Part shown: positions 1 to 13,172 of the stretch, piece after piece
How the letters are laid out: each line of letters begins with the position of its first letter
Numbering within the stretch: position 1 is the first letter of the stretch
Assembly: GCA_022315425.1 (NCBI GenBank)
Contig: JAIUPT010000022.1
Span: forward strand, 124,001 to 188,000
DNA from: Pseudevernia furfuracea
Taxonomy: Eukaryota; Ascomycota; Lecanoromycetes; Lecanorales; Parmeliaceae
Length of the DNA: 64,000 nucleotides
Direction: 5' to 3'
Notes under the pieces: model-generated
What the model was told of the DNA's origin: nothing
Databases searched by the model: none
Seen by the model: only the letters and a program-made list of their open reading frames with translations
Translations under genes and position numbers: made by a program

Positions 1-3000
1 ATTGTCGTAGTCGCATGGCAGCTATGTGGCAATCCTGTCAGCAAACGTATATCCCCACATTAGGAGGATGAAGATAGCGACCTACCTTGAACTGTGTGAT
101 CTTTCGTCTGTTGGACGCCCAGGGTCAATGCCGCAACTGCATGAGCCGGCATTTTGAGGTCCACCCCTCTAGTGTGAGCCTCATCGAGATAGACGACGCA
201 TTTTCCAAGGTTATCAAGGAATGGGGACCCGGCTAAGGGCTGACTCTTCCCATCTCTGTAGATGACTCTGGCTCGATCGTCTTCACCAAAAAATACAGCT
301 GCCTCAGCTTCATGATCGACTTCCAACCAAGCCTGCGCCAGCGAGAGGTTGTCCATTTCCAGGATTTGCGCTCCGGCATCGAGCAACATTCTGATGCCGT
401 TGTCATGAAGCTGATATAAGAAGGCTCTCTCGGTTAACCTCTTTCCATCCTTTCTAGAGGCAGGAATATACCTCCGATTTCTAGGCTGCAGCAAGTATGT
501 CAACACATCCGCATTGGTATGCGCAAGCCCTGGCAGGTCGTCCTGCACAATGTTAAGAGGTAGGAGTGTCTTATTATCGTTTGTTCCACTAAACCCTACC
601 GTCAACGACGTTGACCGGCCGACAGATAGGCCGACAGATAGCTTAACGGTATCCTGTCCAGGCGGAATGTCCTCCTTTGAGATCACAAGAGATTCATCAC
701 CAGCGGAAGACGCTTGTGTAGCAATGTCCCAACCCGAGCTGACGAGTTTCCGCTCGAAGACACGCGAATGACGTGGAAAAACGTGGTGATTGAGAAAATA
801 ATTGATAACCGTCATTTGCTGGCGGAGATAACCCCAGAGTTGCGTGCACTGGGTTTCATCGTCCACACTAGATAAACAATTTACGGATCAGCATTCCGCC
901 TTGAACATCATGACACTAGAATGGAAAGCAAAATAGTAAATCTGAATTTTGTGTCGCTATCACGTGCGCAGTACAGCTTATGAGAAAAATATTTGGAGGG
1001 ACGACTCACTTGATCGAGCTCCATGAGCGCAGAGAGTCAGGAAAAGACGGAATATCCCGTATCCAGGAGTCAAATTCTCGCACAGGCTCGTCGTCGGACT
1101 TTATAAGCTGAGTCAGAGCCTGCTGGAATTGAGGCAGACTGAGGCCCGAATAGTAGAAGCTGAGGCAGGTTAGTATAATACTAACATCAGGGTGTCCAAA
1201 CTCGGCCTGATCTGATGCGATTCCCTTGGCTTTGTAGGGCACGGCGATTGGATCTCGGCGAACGTCTATCCCGTATTGGACGTTCCAGCGTTTGTTCAAG
1301 CCCAGAAGTAGTATTTTATGGATAAGTTGGCCGCGGAGGAGAAGTAGCCGTTGGCGAGCATCTGTGTTTCCCTTGAAGAGTCCAGCTATCTTCAACGCAG
1401 TCGTCTTTGGGAATTGAGCTTCTCGAAGGAAGCTGTTCATAAACGCTACTTCATCAAGCGAACAGCCGTCGATAGAGAATATACCTCCTTCTCCTTTGAC
1501 AATACTGTCCGTCAAACGCTGCATCAAAGCATCCTTAATTTGAGAGTTTAGCAGATAAATCACAGGAAAAGTCCCGCGAGATCGTTCTATGACCTCAATG
1601 CTCCTTGGGTGTTGGCGCCGCAAGGGTCCTAGATGTACTTTGACTAGCTTCAGTAGATCCTGTACTAGCTTCCAACGACCCGGATGACCATCGACCATGG
1701 TCTGCGCTCCGGATGGGTATATCAACTGGGTCTTGACTGCTAGCATGTGGTCGCACTCGTCCAGAATGTTCCGACATGTTCTCAGGAGCCATTCTTGAAT
1801 CCTCATCATCAAAGTAGCTTGCTGGATATGACCGTTCGAGAGCTCCTGAAGCCCGCTGAGTTGAAAGGAAAGCATATGCTCTGGTAGAGTCAATATTGTT
1901 CCACCATTGCGTAACATCTCAAGATGGAGTTCGTGATAATCTTTTAGATCAGTGATCTTTGTTGAAGATCTGCGGGAAAAAGGGATGTGCCTGATCTTTC
2001 GACCGATCAAGCCTCCAAGGCGCGCCTGAAGCAATTGTGCCGTCTGCAGTAACAATGGTTTTGGCACCACGACTCTGACTAAATTTTTGGTATCTGCTAG
2101 CTGGGCCACAACCATTGGAATAACTATGCTTGATTTTCCTTGACCCATATTCATTTGTAGGCAGAATGAGCTGTTACTGGTGGGTGAGGTCATCGCTAGA
2201 GCTACTTCATGCTGGTCAGGCCGAATGCGAACATTAAAGTCAATTTCAAGCAGTAGCCAATCAGGATGATTTCTAGCCTGCCAATTCGTATGGGTGGCAA
2301 CTTGGTTCTCGTTTGCAAGCTGAATACTATCTTTCCGCAGTGCCGCGCCTTGAACACGTAGCGTATGCTGTAAGCGAATGATGAGTTCTCCATAGTTGAT
2401 GATGACATCGCGGGCGGTACTCGTAATCTTTGGGATGACTAAGGGACGTAACAACTCGAGCAAAGAAATCGGTGTGATGTAAGGAAGCAGTGCACCTGCC
2501 TCGAGCCAGCCTTCATCTTGCGTCAAAGCTATACGAATGGATTCAAGCTGGCTCTTGACCGCACCCAGTAAAGACCAGATAGATGCGGTAATATCTGCTA
2601 AGTCGATAGCAGGCGCGGCTTGCATGAGTTCTTTGGATGTTCCGGATTGTGGCTTTTCGAGAGCACGCATGCTACTCTGTAAGTCTCGGCCGTACGCTCG
2701 TCTTACTGGATCTTCGCTATCAGCGAAAGGACTAATTATGCTTTGTAATTGATTTATCAAAGCAGAGTTACCGCTTTGTGCCTTCACAGGATTGTTGTAT
2801 GTCGCGCGCAAGCTGATTATTGATGGCGTTGAAGAATCTGACACCGAGGCGCTGCTGTCCGTCATCATGCGTCCTTTCAGCCTTGGCTGCGCTACATTCG
2901 AGCAGTCTCCGAGTGGTGCTCGGGCTGCTATTTGCGAAGACCCTAAGAGTTTGCGAAGAAGTAGCTGCAGTGTCGGGCGGGTACAGGAGGAGACTAGCGT

Positions 3001-6000
3001 TGAAAAGAATTGTTGCTCGCTCTCACTTACTGGCAACACCGGGGAAAACTCGGCCGCTTGGCAAGCCTTTAGTATATTCTGGACACAGTGCAAATGCTCC
3101 GAGAGCTCATAATTAGCGAACAGCCGTTCCCATTCTGGTTTCATTGCTTGGTATGCCCTCTCAGCATCGAGCAGTGGCACCTCTTCCAAGCGCAAACTGC
3201 TCATAGAAGGCTCATGAACGGGCCACTGGGATAGCAGATAGCGCGCAAATGCTTTGCAGCTATCTTCCGATTGCTGCTCGTGCTTGAATTGGGCCATCTC
3301 TAGTTTCCGCCGTTGCTTACTGTGCATGGTCACTGAAAGCAGAGCGCGTTCATCTTCGGGGTAGGGTGTACAGTATGGCTTCATCAGTTGTGATAAGAAG
3401 TCTGCATTCGGGAGTTGACCCCGGCGGAAATGGGCAAAGGTCGGGTGGCGTGGTGGCTGTAAAGTCTGGAAGTCCTCCATTATGGCAACTGCAATGAGTG
3501 TCCTTATGACAGTCATATCAATCTGGGTACCGAACGACATGGTTGCAAAAAGAAACATAAGCCTGGATTTTTCTTGAGTCTCTGATGCCCTCTGACAAAC
3601 AGTGAAAAGCGAGCCCCAGTTGGCAGCAAGATCGACATTGATCAAATCAGCAAGGAGATAGAGATCAAACTCCGATTCGAAGCCTTGAATCAAAGGCCAT
3701 TCCTGGAGAACAGCTGACAAATCCTGATTTATCCCTATGCGATGTGACCAACTCTTGATAAGGGACGCGGACTCGTAAGCATTTCTGGAGCCGGAGGTTT
3801 TCGCATAGTCTCGTGCTACATATTTGCGGTCCCGTACCGTTGGGAGAGTCTCTTGGTATTGCAAAGCATGGAATGCATTTCGTCTGGTCTGTGCACGCGC
3901 AAGCAGGTGCTCATCGCCGCCTTGGTCGTCCGCCGGTGGTTTGACGGATCCGAGATGAAAACGGTGCAGTTCGCGACACTGTTGCATGATGTCTCTGATT
4001 AGTGGCCGGAACTCGTCGTGTTGTACCGCAGACAAGAAGTGATCTTTCCAACTGACTTTCTGGAGCGCTTTGAGCTTTTCGGGATAATAAACTCTCTGCG
4101 GAGTGAGGTCGGCGATTTTCGATAGGAAGCCATACGCTACTTCATCAACAGGAGCCCAAGGCTGAGCGTTGCCGGATTTTAAGCAATGAATAGCTTCATC
4201 TGTGCCAGTTCTTCCGGTAAGTGGATCTGGCAAGATGAAAGCTGTAATAGCATGGCAGTAAGCCTTGAAGTAAATCAAGCGAGGCTCGGATGCACATTCC
4301 AAGCGACCAAGTACTTTGTTAACGAAAAAGCGGGCATAATAGCCTGTGTGACTGATGCTAATTCGGACGTGAGCCCCGTTTCGCCCGATTTTAGCGGATC
4401 CCATAGCCACCATAACGCTTCGATCATCTGGAACCATGCTGTCACGCAAGACGAGTTTGCTTTCTATTCCGTACATTGTTCCCACATCCTGGTCGCTATC
4501 AATTACGGCACGCAGTTGCTGGGATTCGAACAGTCCCTCTGAATTCACTCGAAATGACAATTCAAGGTCGGGCAATTGCAATGAGATATTGCTCCTTTGC
4601 GGTTGGAAGACAGTCATCCTGCTCCGATGCTCGAAGGGTTCTATTATAGTAGCGATGCGATTGAAGATCGAACTGCGTGGATCCACAAGCAAGCTGAAAC
4701 CTCGATGAGCTTGTCTTGTTCGAAGATTGATAACCCAATTCCTCTCCTTGTATCGCCACATCGTCGCTGATGATCGGATTTCTATGCTGTAAGAGGCCAG
4801 GTCTAACCAATGAGCGCAATCATTGATAAGAGGCAAAGGTAGATCAGGCGCTTCGCCAGGTGTCCTCGATAGGAACACAGTTGGCGGTACCAGCTCTAGC
4901 GTTTTGTTGTTGGATAATCGTGCCCGCATGAAGGGCACTCCATCTCGGAAGCCAAAGTGAATCTGGTGCCCTTTAAAGAGGCTGGCAAGTTGATATGACA
5001 TCCCTGGTATGCTTGACGGATATGTTAGGAAAACGTGATTGCCAAAGATTTGATGGAAGAACTCTTGTTTAGTGTATTCGTCAGGTAAACGGCCAAGAGG
5101 TTGGCCATCAATAAGCAATGTTCCATCAAATATATCAAAGAATACACTCTGCTCAAGGAGACCATCAACACTAATTGACTGGGCCGTTACCCACCCATCA
5201 TGAGGGTCTGAGAGAAAGGTCCATGAAGAAAACACTCGTGTAGGATGACCTTCGGCCTCTGCCCAGACGCTATTGACAGCCTGGTTGACGGCGTTGTTCA
5301 ACGATTGGATGGAGCGCCGGAGCTGAGACTCGAGACGATGCACAAGTTTGAGGTCACTAATGAACAACTTCCTGAGGAACGCCGGCAGCTTGCCGATAAA
5401 TCCAGCCTCCTTCGCCGGTAAATTGTCACTGAGCACGAATGAGCATTCGAGGAATATTGCGAGCATATCAGTCTGGAGGAGTTCGTCGGGCTCCGCGGCT
5501 TCAAGAATGAATGTTTTACGGCAGAGCAAAGCCGCAAGCAGGGCGTCTTGTGATCTTTTCTGTGCTGTTTCTGTACTAGTTGCGTTGCAGATCTCGAGAC
5601 GCAAAGCTCTGGTCCAGTCGTGAGTTACTCTGCGTACATGTAGCATCAGATTTTCTGCTTCCTTCTTGGCTTCGAAAGACTGGGCGAGAGACCTAATACG
5701 CTGCAATAGGACGAGAAGACATTCGACCGTTTGACCTTCGCGCCAATTTGCTGCAACACTCTCCAGCCGTCGCTTAATCTGAGCAGCAAGCGCGATACAG
5801 AATGACAGGTCTTGGAAGACCCAATGACCGGCACGAAGAAGACTTTGCTCATCGGGCGGACCGACTACGAGAGCCAATTCGGTGACCAGAATACCAACTT
5901 CCAAGGTGCCGAAGTTGAGGTTTGAAGATGCGAGCTCGCGTAGGAGCCTCATCCATTGATTCCGGGTTCCAAGTCGGAGGTCCTGAAACGTAGTGAATTC

Positions 6001-8469
6001 CGTCATCGTGAGGGAATTTGGGCAATGGGTCTGGCTTGCTATAACGTCGTTGGCAGATAGAGGCTTCCCATCAAACGTTGGATGAAGGTATCTTCTCAGG
6101 GACCCGTAGACTGATTTGGGAGGCAAATATGGGGCGCAAAGATCGGCGAAGTTTGGTTTCTCTAGATTCCTCGATGTCCAGAGATTCCTCGAATGATCAA
6201 ACAACCCGTACTTCAATCCATGAGGAAGACACACTTGGTCCAGCGTTGTGGGAAACGAAACCTGTGCATAGTGGGTGTTCAGAAAAGATTTGGTGCGCGA
6301 GGCAAGCGTGATGGAGCTTCTAGTAGGCCCCATGTAGGCCCTAAGACCCTGGTAATCGCGAAGCGAAATCTGAGGCTCTCGATCTGTTATGGTATTTCGC
6401 CGGCCCAATTGGACTAATTGCCAGGTAGCGTCCCGCCACGCTGCGAAGCCTTTGGGAAGAAGGAGCTCAAACACAATGGATTTCGTGTGGGTATCGTCGC
6501 TTGGTAAGATGGCTTCATGTATTTGAATCCTCATTCTTGCACCTCTCCGCTCAAGCTGGTGCTTCAAACAGTGGCGATCGTCATGGTGACGCTTCAGCGG
6601 GGCGAACACGTCTTCGATGAACAGACATGTCGTCTCTGCAGCTTGCTTCATGATAGCCTCGTATTCAAGGCTTTTCTGAGTCCATTCATCCTCTTTCTGT
6701 ATCTTGGCTATCTCGTCGGCATCTGCGATAGTTGCAGCGAGCTTTTGCATCTCTTGAGATTGATCGAAGTAGCGCACAGCAAAGGAGTCCAGCGACGCAT
6801 CGCGAAAGACCGATGAATGAGAGGGTTTGGCAGTGCTACGACGATTCCCGATGTAGTTTTCAACGTCTTGAACCCGTTGCAAGTCGGAAAGCTCAGCGAC
6901 TTGCAGAGGATAGAGTAGATCTCGAGGAAATTCTGGCTCGTAGTCAACCAGTAGAGGATAAAGCATGAGGGCAATCGAGTCTATTACCTGCCACATCTCC
7001 AAGAGCGTGATCAGCATGAGAGACAACTGCTCAGGATCAGACTTGTATGCTGAGGATGCAAACAGCTGATATCGCTGCATCATGTGCTGAAACTCTACAC
7101 AAAATCGGTCCAGGTCCGTGTATGCTCCACGCCCAAAGGGTTTCTTGACATCGGATTTGAGCGTTCTTTCGCACTCGGCGAGAAAGAGGTAGTCCAAAAC
7201 AGAGAAATCATCGCGTGGTTCCATATTTGCCCATGTAGAATAGTGGGAAGACTTCCGGTATCGCTCCTGGAGATTAATCTCTGTTGGCCGTCTGCCTAAT
7301 AAGGCTTCTTCAACTATTCTTCGCAATATGGCTTGACTATGAGATAGTGATAGTACTGTACTGTCCGTGTCAGCGCGCCATGGCAGGGGTAATATCTGCT
7401 TTGTAGCACGGGACCTGGCTAGGCTCCAATCTCTACTGAGTCGGTCATTGAGAGTTCGCAAGGTATTGGTGAATTCTTTGCCGTAGATTGAAAACAGGGA
7501 ATCGATGGTGTTGGCTATCTGTGGTGTTGCCAGGTCCTTTTTTTGCTTCAGTTTGGCCACCCGGCGAGCAAGTTTGGTTCTGGCGAACGCAAGTCGGTCT
7601 GGCGTGAACGAGCCTTCGGCGCAGATCTTTCTAGAAAGTGAGGCGTGGGTAAAGCTCATAAAGAACTTGTAGTGCATTGTACCAAGGTTGCCACCAAGTA
7701 GGAAGCACAATGATCGTTGGATGCCAACTCGTAATGCGAGCCAAGTCGAGCTCCGTCGCCAGGGATTTTCTGCTCCGTCGCCCCAGCAGACCTCGTCATG
7801 TACTCTCTTTCGAGTCAGCATTGTGGTGTACTTCCGGCCGTTTGCCTCTAGTAGAGCCATCAGTAATTGGCCCACTACCGCCGGAGTTGCAGTATCTCGG
7901 CTCTCAAATGCATGGGATCCGGCTTTGAGCGTCATTGCCGCGAATTGCTTGACGGGCTCAACACTAGCTCTTTCGAGAAAATCTGCGAGGCATGCTTCAA
8001 AAGAGGGTTCTTCGAAGGTATCGGACGGAATAGCAACGGCGCGGCTAGGGAAGTCCCATTGTAGAGATTTCTGAGCTGCGAGAACCTTGGCGGCTGGAGG
8101 TGAAGCCTCAAACGACTCAACGATGTAGTTGCCAGCGACCTTCCGAATGATGAGTCCAGAATTCTGCATGGCGACGTGGAGGATTATGATAGCTCCGTCT
8201 CTGGCGTCGCGAAAGGCACTCTTCAGAGCATTCTTCGAAAGGGATTTGTGGTTTCTGTGCAAGGTTGAGAACGTACGGAGTGTGCGAAGAACTGTAGACC
8301 ACTGCATGTAATGTTCAGTGTCATTTAATTCGCGAAAGAGGTGACAGGATTCTACTAGGTGCTCAATCAGAGCTCTATCACCGGCGCCATCCTGTTGGTC
8401 ATCGCGATGAGGTAGCTGTGAAGGTAGGAAGACATGGTTGAAAAGAAATTCTAGCGTTTGATCCACCAT
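1..8469 (-). CDS. Giant DUF6606/DUF3638/DUF3645 P-loop protein, 3' end outside window
   Basis: Exons on the minus strand are 8469..1010, 867..86 and 21..<1. The two introns (868-1009 and 22-85) start GTGAGT and GTAGGT and end TAG, and both preserve the frame (AA|T and CAA G|CT), giving ...VQAAMRLRQ at the left edge. More than 2,750 residues are visible. The start is the ATG at 8469; the N-terminus (LEFLFNHVFLPSQLPHRDD) fits DUF6606. A Walker-A-like MNMGQGKSS lies near residue 2105, a DECDHML acidic motif near 2235 (both DUF3638-like), and VVYLDEAHTRGVDL (DUF3645-like) near 2710. Proteins of this type are very large, widespread in fungi and of unknown function. The P-loop and DExD-like acid suggest an ATPase, which is inference. 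The first coding exon is unbroken for 7.4 kb, so the gene is under constraint. High confidence in family, none in role. Confidence 0.9.
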
Positions 8470-10119
8470 GTTGATGGAGATGATCCAACTTGAAAGCTAT
8501 GATATAGGTGCAGTGGTCGACTTGGTTGCGAGGAGAAAGGCGCCAAGCTGATAGTGCGCTAGCCTCGCTTGCACCCTTTCCGTTCCATCAACAGGAGGTT
8601 CGGTCCTAGCCTCCCAGTTACCTCACTGTGGTAAGTAGAAATTCCTATATATATCGCGCAGCCCTGTCAATGAAACATTTAAGTTACGAAACCCATTTTT
8701 ATCAACAAAGGAGAGTGAAAACTGGCCGCAACCTGGTGAGTTGGCTTCAGCAGTTGGCAAAAAAAGTAGGCGAATGATCCCTTCCACAGGGGATTTTATA
8801 CCCAGAGCCAGCGAATCTATGCAGGTTGCCGTCCTGCATATGCAGTCAACCAAATCGAGGCCTCGTTTACGGAGAATGTCTTCGCCGAAGGTCTTGGCGA
8901 TCCTGATTGAACAGGAAACTCGAGAAGCGGCGCCCACTCTACGAGCAAATTTCGCAGTATTCTAACGTTCTGGTTGGATCCATTGCCTCTAGAGAGCTAT
9001 CGAATGTCACACGGTTCAGCGCTCGGCATACAATTGTGCATCGGAATGTCAGAGTCTATCAAAAAAAAGCGAGCCACAATCATCATTGTCGAAAGATCTG
9101 TGAACAGGGTTTCAAGCATTTCAAGGGTACTTCATCCTCGGGTTAACACTGATCGTTCGACCACAGGGCGATTAAAACCCAAGATTGATCCTAGCACATG
9201 GTGTTCATCCGCAGTTTCTCGTTACACTTCAGGCGACATACCATCACAATGCAGAGAAAAGTCAGTCGAAGACATGATCGACCAGCTTTTCAGCAGGAGT
9301 CCTGAGCCCGAATCTGATCAAATGCCTGTCATATTTTTAGCCTGAGTACCAGTGCTGGGCGGTAAGATGGAGGGCAACGATTCAAGACAGGAGTCCTCGA
9401 GTGCGTGCTGGGCTCAAAGCAATCGGGGACTTGCTATTGGGAGCATTAGCCGGAAGAGTTTGTAAATTTGCGAAGGAAGCAAGCTGCACATATACGCCTG
9501 TAGAGAAAAAACCATACTGCTTCCCATATCATTCGGCTCAGCCGACAACGCTCAACCTTCATAACACACCTACTGTTTTACCCTGCCCTGCAATGGCCAA
9601 GCTCATAGTACCGCCCTTTTCATTCTTTATTTTCCAGACCTCATTTCCCCGGCTCTCTATCCAACAAAGTCACGCTACGGAAGACGCACAAAGGGTTGGA
9701 ACGTCGTTGTTTTAAGTGGGGAAGAACTAGAGTCACTGAGGTGAGAAGGGCCGACTCATTAATATTCCCGAGGTTCCTCCGAAAGCGCCCTTCTACACCC
9801 CGCTAGTGCTGTCTTTCTTCTCAAGACCTAGGTATTTAAATCTAATTGTATATACGTAGTTTCAACTCATGATACCTCATTATTACTATTGTTGAAGGGA
9901 AAAGCTTGCCAAGAAATTTTCCCAACTTGGGGTCGATGATCGAGGGACCATGATTGTTGACATTGATTATCTTATCTTAGCGTCACCACTTTACGCGTGC
10001 GCGCTAAATGCGCGTTCAGACAACACATCATACCGCCAACTTCTCTCCCTCTCTTTGTCTGCAGCACACCCAGGCTACCAACCTTCGACCTGCATACTTG
10101 CCCAGAATTCTCCGACGAG
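8470..10119. other. Intergenic region between the divergent DUF3638 and RNR1 genes
   Basis: No convincing gene is present. A 104-codon minus-strand open frame at 8623-8937 has no motif I recognise and is followed upstream by stop-interrupted sequence, so it may be a decayed fragment or chance. The right half is the RNR1 upstream region, with CT-rich tracts and one MCB box. Confidence 0.5.
9993..9998 (+). promoter_or_regulatory. MCB (MluI cell-cycle box) upstream of RNR1
   Basis: ACGCGT lies 122 bp upstream of the RNR1 start codon, inside a CG-rich cluster (9993-10015) that also contains TGCGCGC and, on the other strand, ACGCGC. ACGCGT is the binding site of the MBF complex (Mbp1-Swi6), which drives G1/S transcription of RNR1 in yeasts. 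Use of this copy is inferred from position and motif only. Confidence 0.55.
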
Positions 10120-13100
10120 ATGTTTGTCTACAAGCGTGGTAAGTAGCTGACACTCCTGAACTCGGTGCACTACACTCTGTCGCCTCCAAATGACGTCTGC
10201 CATCGGCTTCCCATATCGCTGGACTTCGAGGCGCCATCTTCCTACAACGGGAAGACAGTGCTCAGACAATCGGTAGCTGACTCGCAATGTACTAGACAAC
10301 CGCAAAGAGCGAGTGCAATTCGACAAGATCACTGCCCGCGTTTCCCGCCTGTGCTATGGCTTGGACGCGGAACACGTCGACGCTGCTGCCATCACCCAGA
10401 AGGTTATCTCTGGTGTCTATCAAGGCGTCACCACCATCGAGCTAGACAACCTGGTAAGTCCAGCCAAGCATATGGTATGGCATTGATCGCTAACCTTTTA
10501 TATAGGCAGCAGAGACAGCCGCATACATGACCGTCACCCACCCCGACTATGCCATCCTCGCCGCTCGTATCGCGGTCTCGAACCTCCACAAGCAAACAAA
10601 AAAACAGTTCTCCTCGGTCATCGATGACCTATACCACTACGTCAATCCCAAAAACCATGAGCCAGCACCCATGATTTCGGAGAAAACACACGAGACGGTC
10701 ATGAAGCATGCCGAGGAGCTGAACTCTGCCATTGTCTACGACCGCGATTTCAACTACCAATACTTTGGTTTCAAAACACTGGAACGCTCCTATTTGTTAC
10801 GCCTGAACGGCAAAGTCGCCGAGAGACCTCAACAGATGATCATGCGTGTTGCTGTCGGCATACACGATGACGACATTGAAAAGGTCATCGAGACCTACAA
10901 CCTTATGTCACAGAAGTACTTCACACACGCGTCTCCCACGCTCTTCAATGCAGGAACACCAAATCCTCAGCTTGCCTCATGTTTCTTGATCGACATCAAA
11001 GACGACAGTATCGAGGGCATCTACGACACATTGAAGACATGTGCATTGATATCGAAGACTGCAGGAGGCATTGGCCTCAACATCCATCGCATTCGTGCAA
11101 CTGGCTCCTACATCAGCGGCACCAACGGCTCCTCGAACGGTATCGTACCCATGCTTCGTGTGTTCAACAACACCGCTAGATACGTGGATCAAGGAGGCAA
11201 TAAACGTCCGGGTGCCTTTGCAATGTACCTTGAACCCTGGCACGCGGACGTCTTTGAGTTTTTGGATCTCCGGAAGAACCACGGAAAGGAAGAAGTTCGT
11301 GCTCGCGATCTATTCTTCGCTCTGTGGATCCCAGACCTGTTCATGAAGCGTGTCGAAGCGAACGGAGAATGGACCTTAATGTGTCCCAATGAAGCACCTG
11401 GACTGGCTGATATCTACGGCGACGAATTCGAGGCGCTCTACGAGAGGTAGGTCATCCTTGGAGGTGCGGTACTATCTCTGTCGCTGACTGTAGTCTTGCA
11501 GATATGAGAGAGAAGGCCGTGGTCGTACCACAATCAAAGCTCAGAAGCTTTGGTATTCCATACTCGAGGCTCAGACTGAGACAGGGAATCCGTTCATGCT
11601 GTACAAGGATGCCGCCAACCGCAAAAGCAATCAAAAGAACCTCGGTACCATTCGCAGCTCGAACCTATGTACAGAGATCATAGAATACACGGCACCAGAC
11701 GAGGTCGCGGTCTGCAACTTGGCTTCGCTTGCTCTACCTACGTATGTGGATATCGCACGTGGCGAGTACGACTTTGGCAAGCTACATGAGGTCACTCAAG
11801 TTGTCGTAAAAAACTTGAACCGAATAATCGAGATCAACCGCTATCCCGTACCAGAGGCCAGAAACAGTAACATGCGTCATCGACCTATCGGACTAGGCGT
11901 TCAAGGTCTCGCAGATGCTTTTCTGGCTCTCCGTCTACCATTCGATTCGGCCGAGGCCAAGCATTTGAACAAGCAGATCTTCGAGACCATCTACCATGCA
12001 GGTTTGACAGCATCCTGCGATCTAGCCAAGGAACTTGGCCCTTACACTTCCTACGAAGGGTCGCCTGTCTCTCAAGGCATCCTGCAATATGACATGTGGA
12101 ATGTCACCCCGACAGACCTGTGGGATTGGGACGCTCTCAAGGCTCAGATTGCCAAGCATGGTGTACGAAACAGTTTGCTCGTAGCACCCATGCCAACAGC
12201 CAGCACCTCTCAAATCCTCGGAAACAATGAATGCTTCGAACCCTACACCTCGAACATATACTCACGCCGTGTATTGGCTGGTGAGTTCCAGGTCGTCAAC
12301 CCATGGCTTCTTAAAGACTTGGTCGACATGGGGCTTTGGTCGGACAACATGAAGAACCGAATCATCGCAGACGGTGGTTCCATCCAGAACATCCCCAATA
12401 TCCCCGCAGACATCAAAGCTCTGTACAAAACTGTCTGGGAGATCTCCCAGCGGAAGATCGTTGAGATGGCAGCTGACCGTGGCGCTTTCATCGATCAATC
12501 GCAATCCCTCAACATCCATCTAAAAGATCCAACTATGGGGAAGATCACAAGCATGCACTTCGCTGGCTGGAAGCTCGGCCTCAAGACCGGAATGTACTAT
12601 CTTCGCACCATGGCCGCATCTGCACCCATTCAGTTCACCGTTGACCAAGAGCAGCTCAAGGTTGTGGACACCAACGTAGCTCGTACTGGCGTTGTTAAGA
12701 AGCGAATCGGGCCTTCCGCTGGCTACAACTCCAATTCCCACTCTGCTGTGCCACGACCCATGGCTGTGCGACAGCCATCCGATGGGACTCCTACCATGTC
12801 TCCTAATGGCATGCCCACTCCCACAGCGACACCACCTCCAGCGTCAGAGAACAAGAAGCTCTCTCCACCGTCCAAGAAGGAGTCTGCGGTACTGCCTACT
12901 TTCAAGGCCGATGTCGCGGAGGGTGACAGCCCCAAGGCGCTGGCTACGGATCCAGTGGAAATGCCGGTCAAAGAACCATTGCCCGAGCCTGCTGTGAATG
13001 ACGTCAGGCAGGAGGAAGACATCGAAGGGAGCGAGGAGAGGGAGAATGATATTTACGCTCAGAAGGTCTTGCAATGTAGGTTTTCCATCTGATCATAGCC

Positions 13101-13172
13101 CGGGAGCCGGAGACTGATAACGTTACAGGCAGCATTGAGAACCGTGAGGAATGCATAATGTGCAGCGGATAA
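10120..13172 (+). CDS. RNR1: Ribonucleoside-diphosphate reductase large subunit (class Ia)
   Basis: Exons are 10120-10138, 10296-10453, 10506-11446, 11502-13075 and 13129-13172, giving 911 residues. The 19-nt first exon encodes MFVYKR and splices in frame to DNRKERVQFDK of the N-terminal ATP-cone. The protein reduces ribonucleoside diphosphates to deoxyribonucleotides in complex with the small subunit. Catalytic residues are in place: Cys218 (LASCFLID), the N427-x-C429-x-E431 cluster (SNLCTEI), Cys444 (CNLASL), and the PMPTASTSQILGNNECFEP core. The C-terminal swinging-arm pair is C906/C909 (ECIMCSG). A Pro/Ser-rich linker of about 140 residues separates the core from this tail. The last intron (13076-13128) splits the codon of the Cys in QCSIENREE, so the redox tail exists only in spliced mRNA. 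Likely cell-cycle regulated through the upstream MCB box. Confidence 0.97.

Noticed and set aside
8623..8937. 104-codon minus frame between DUF3638 and RNR1
   Set aside because: No start context, no domain, and interrupted sequence upstream. Kept only as a possible relic within the intergenic note.
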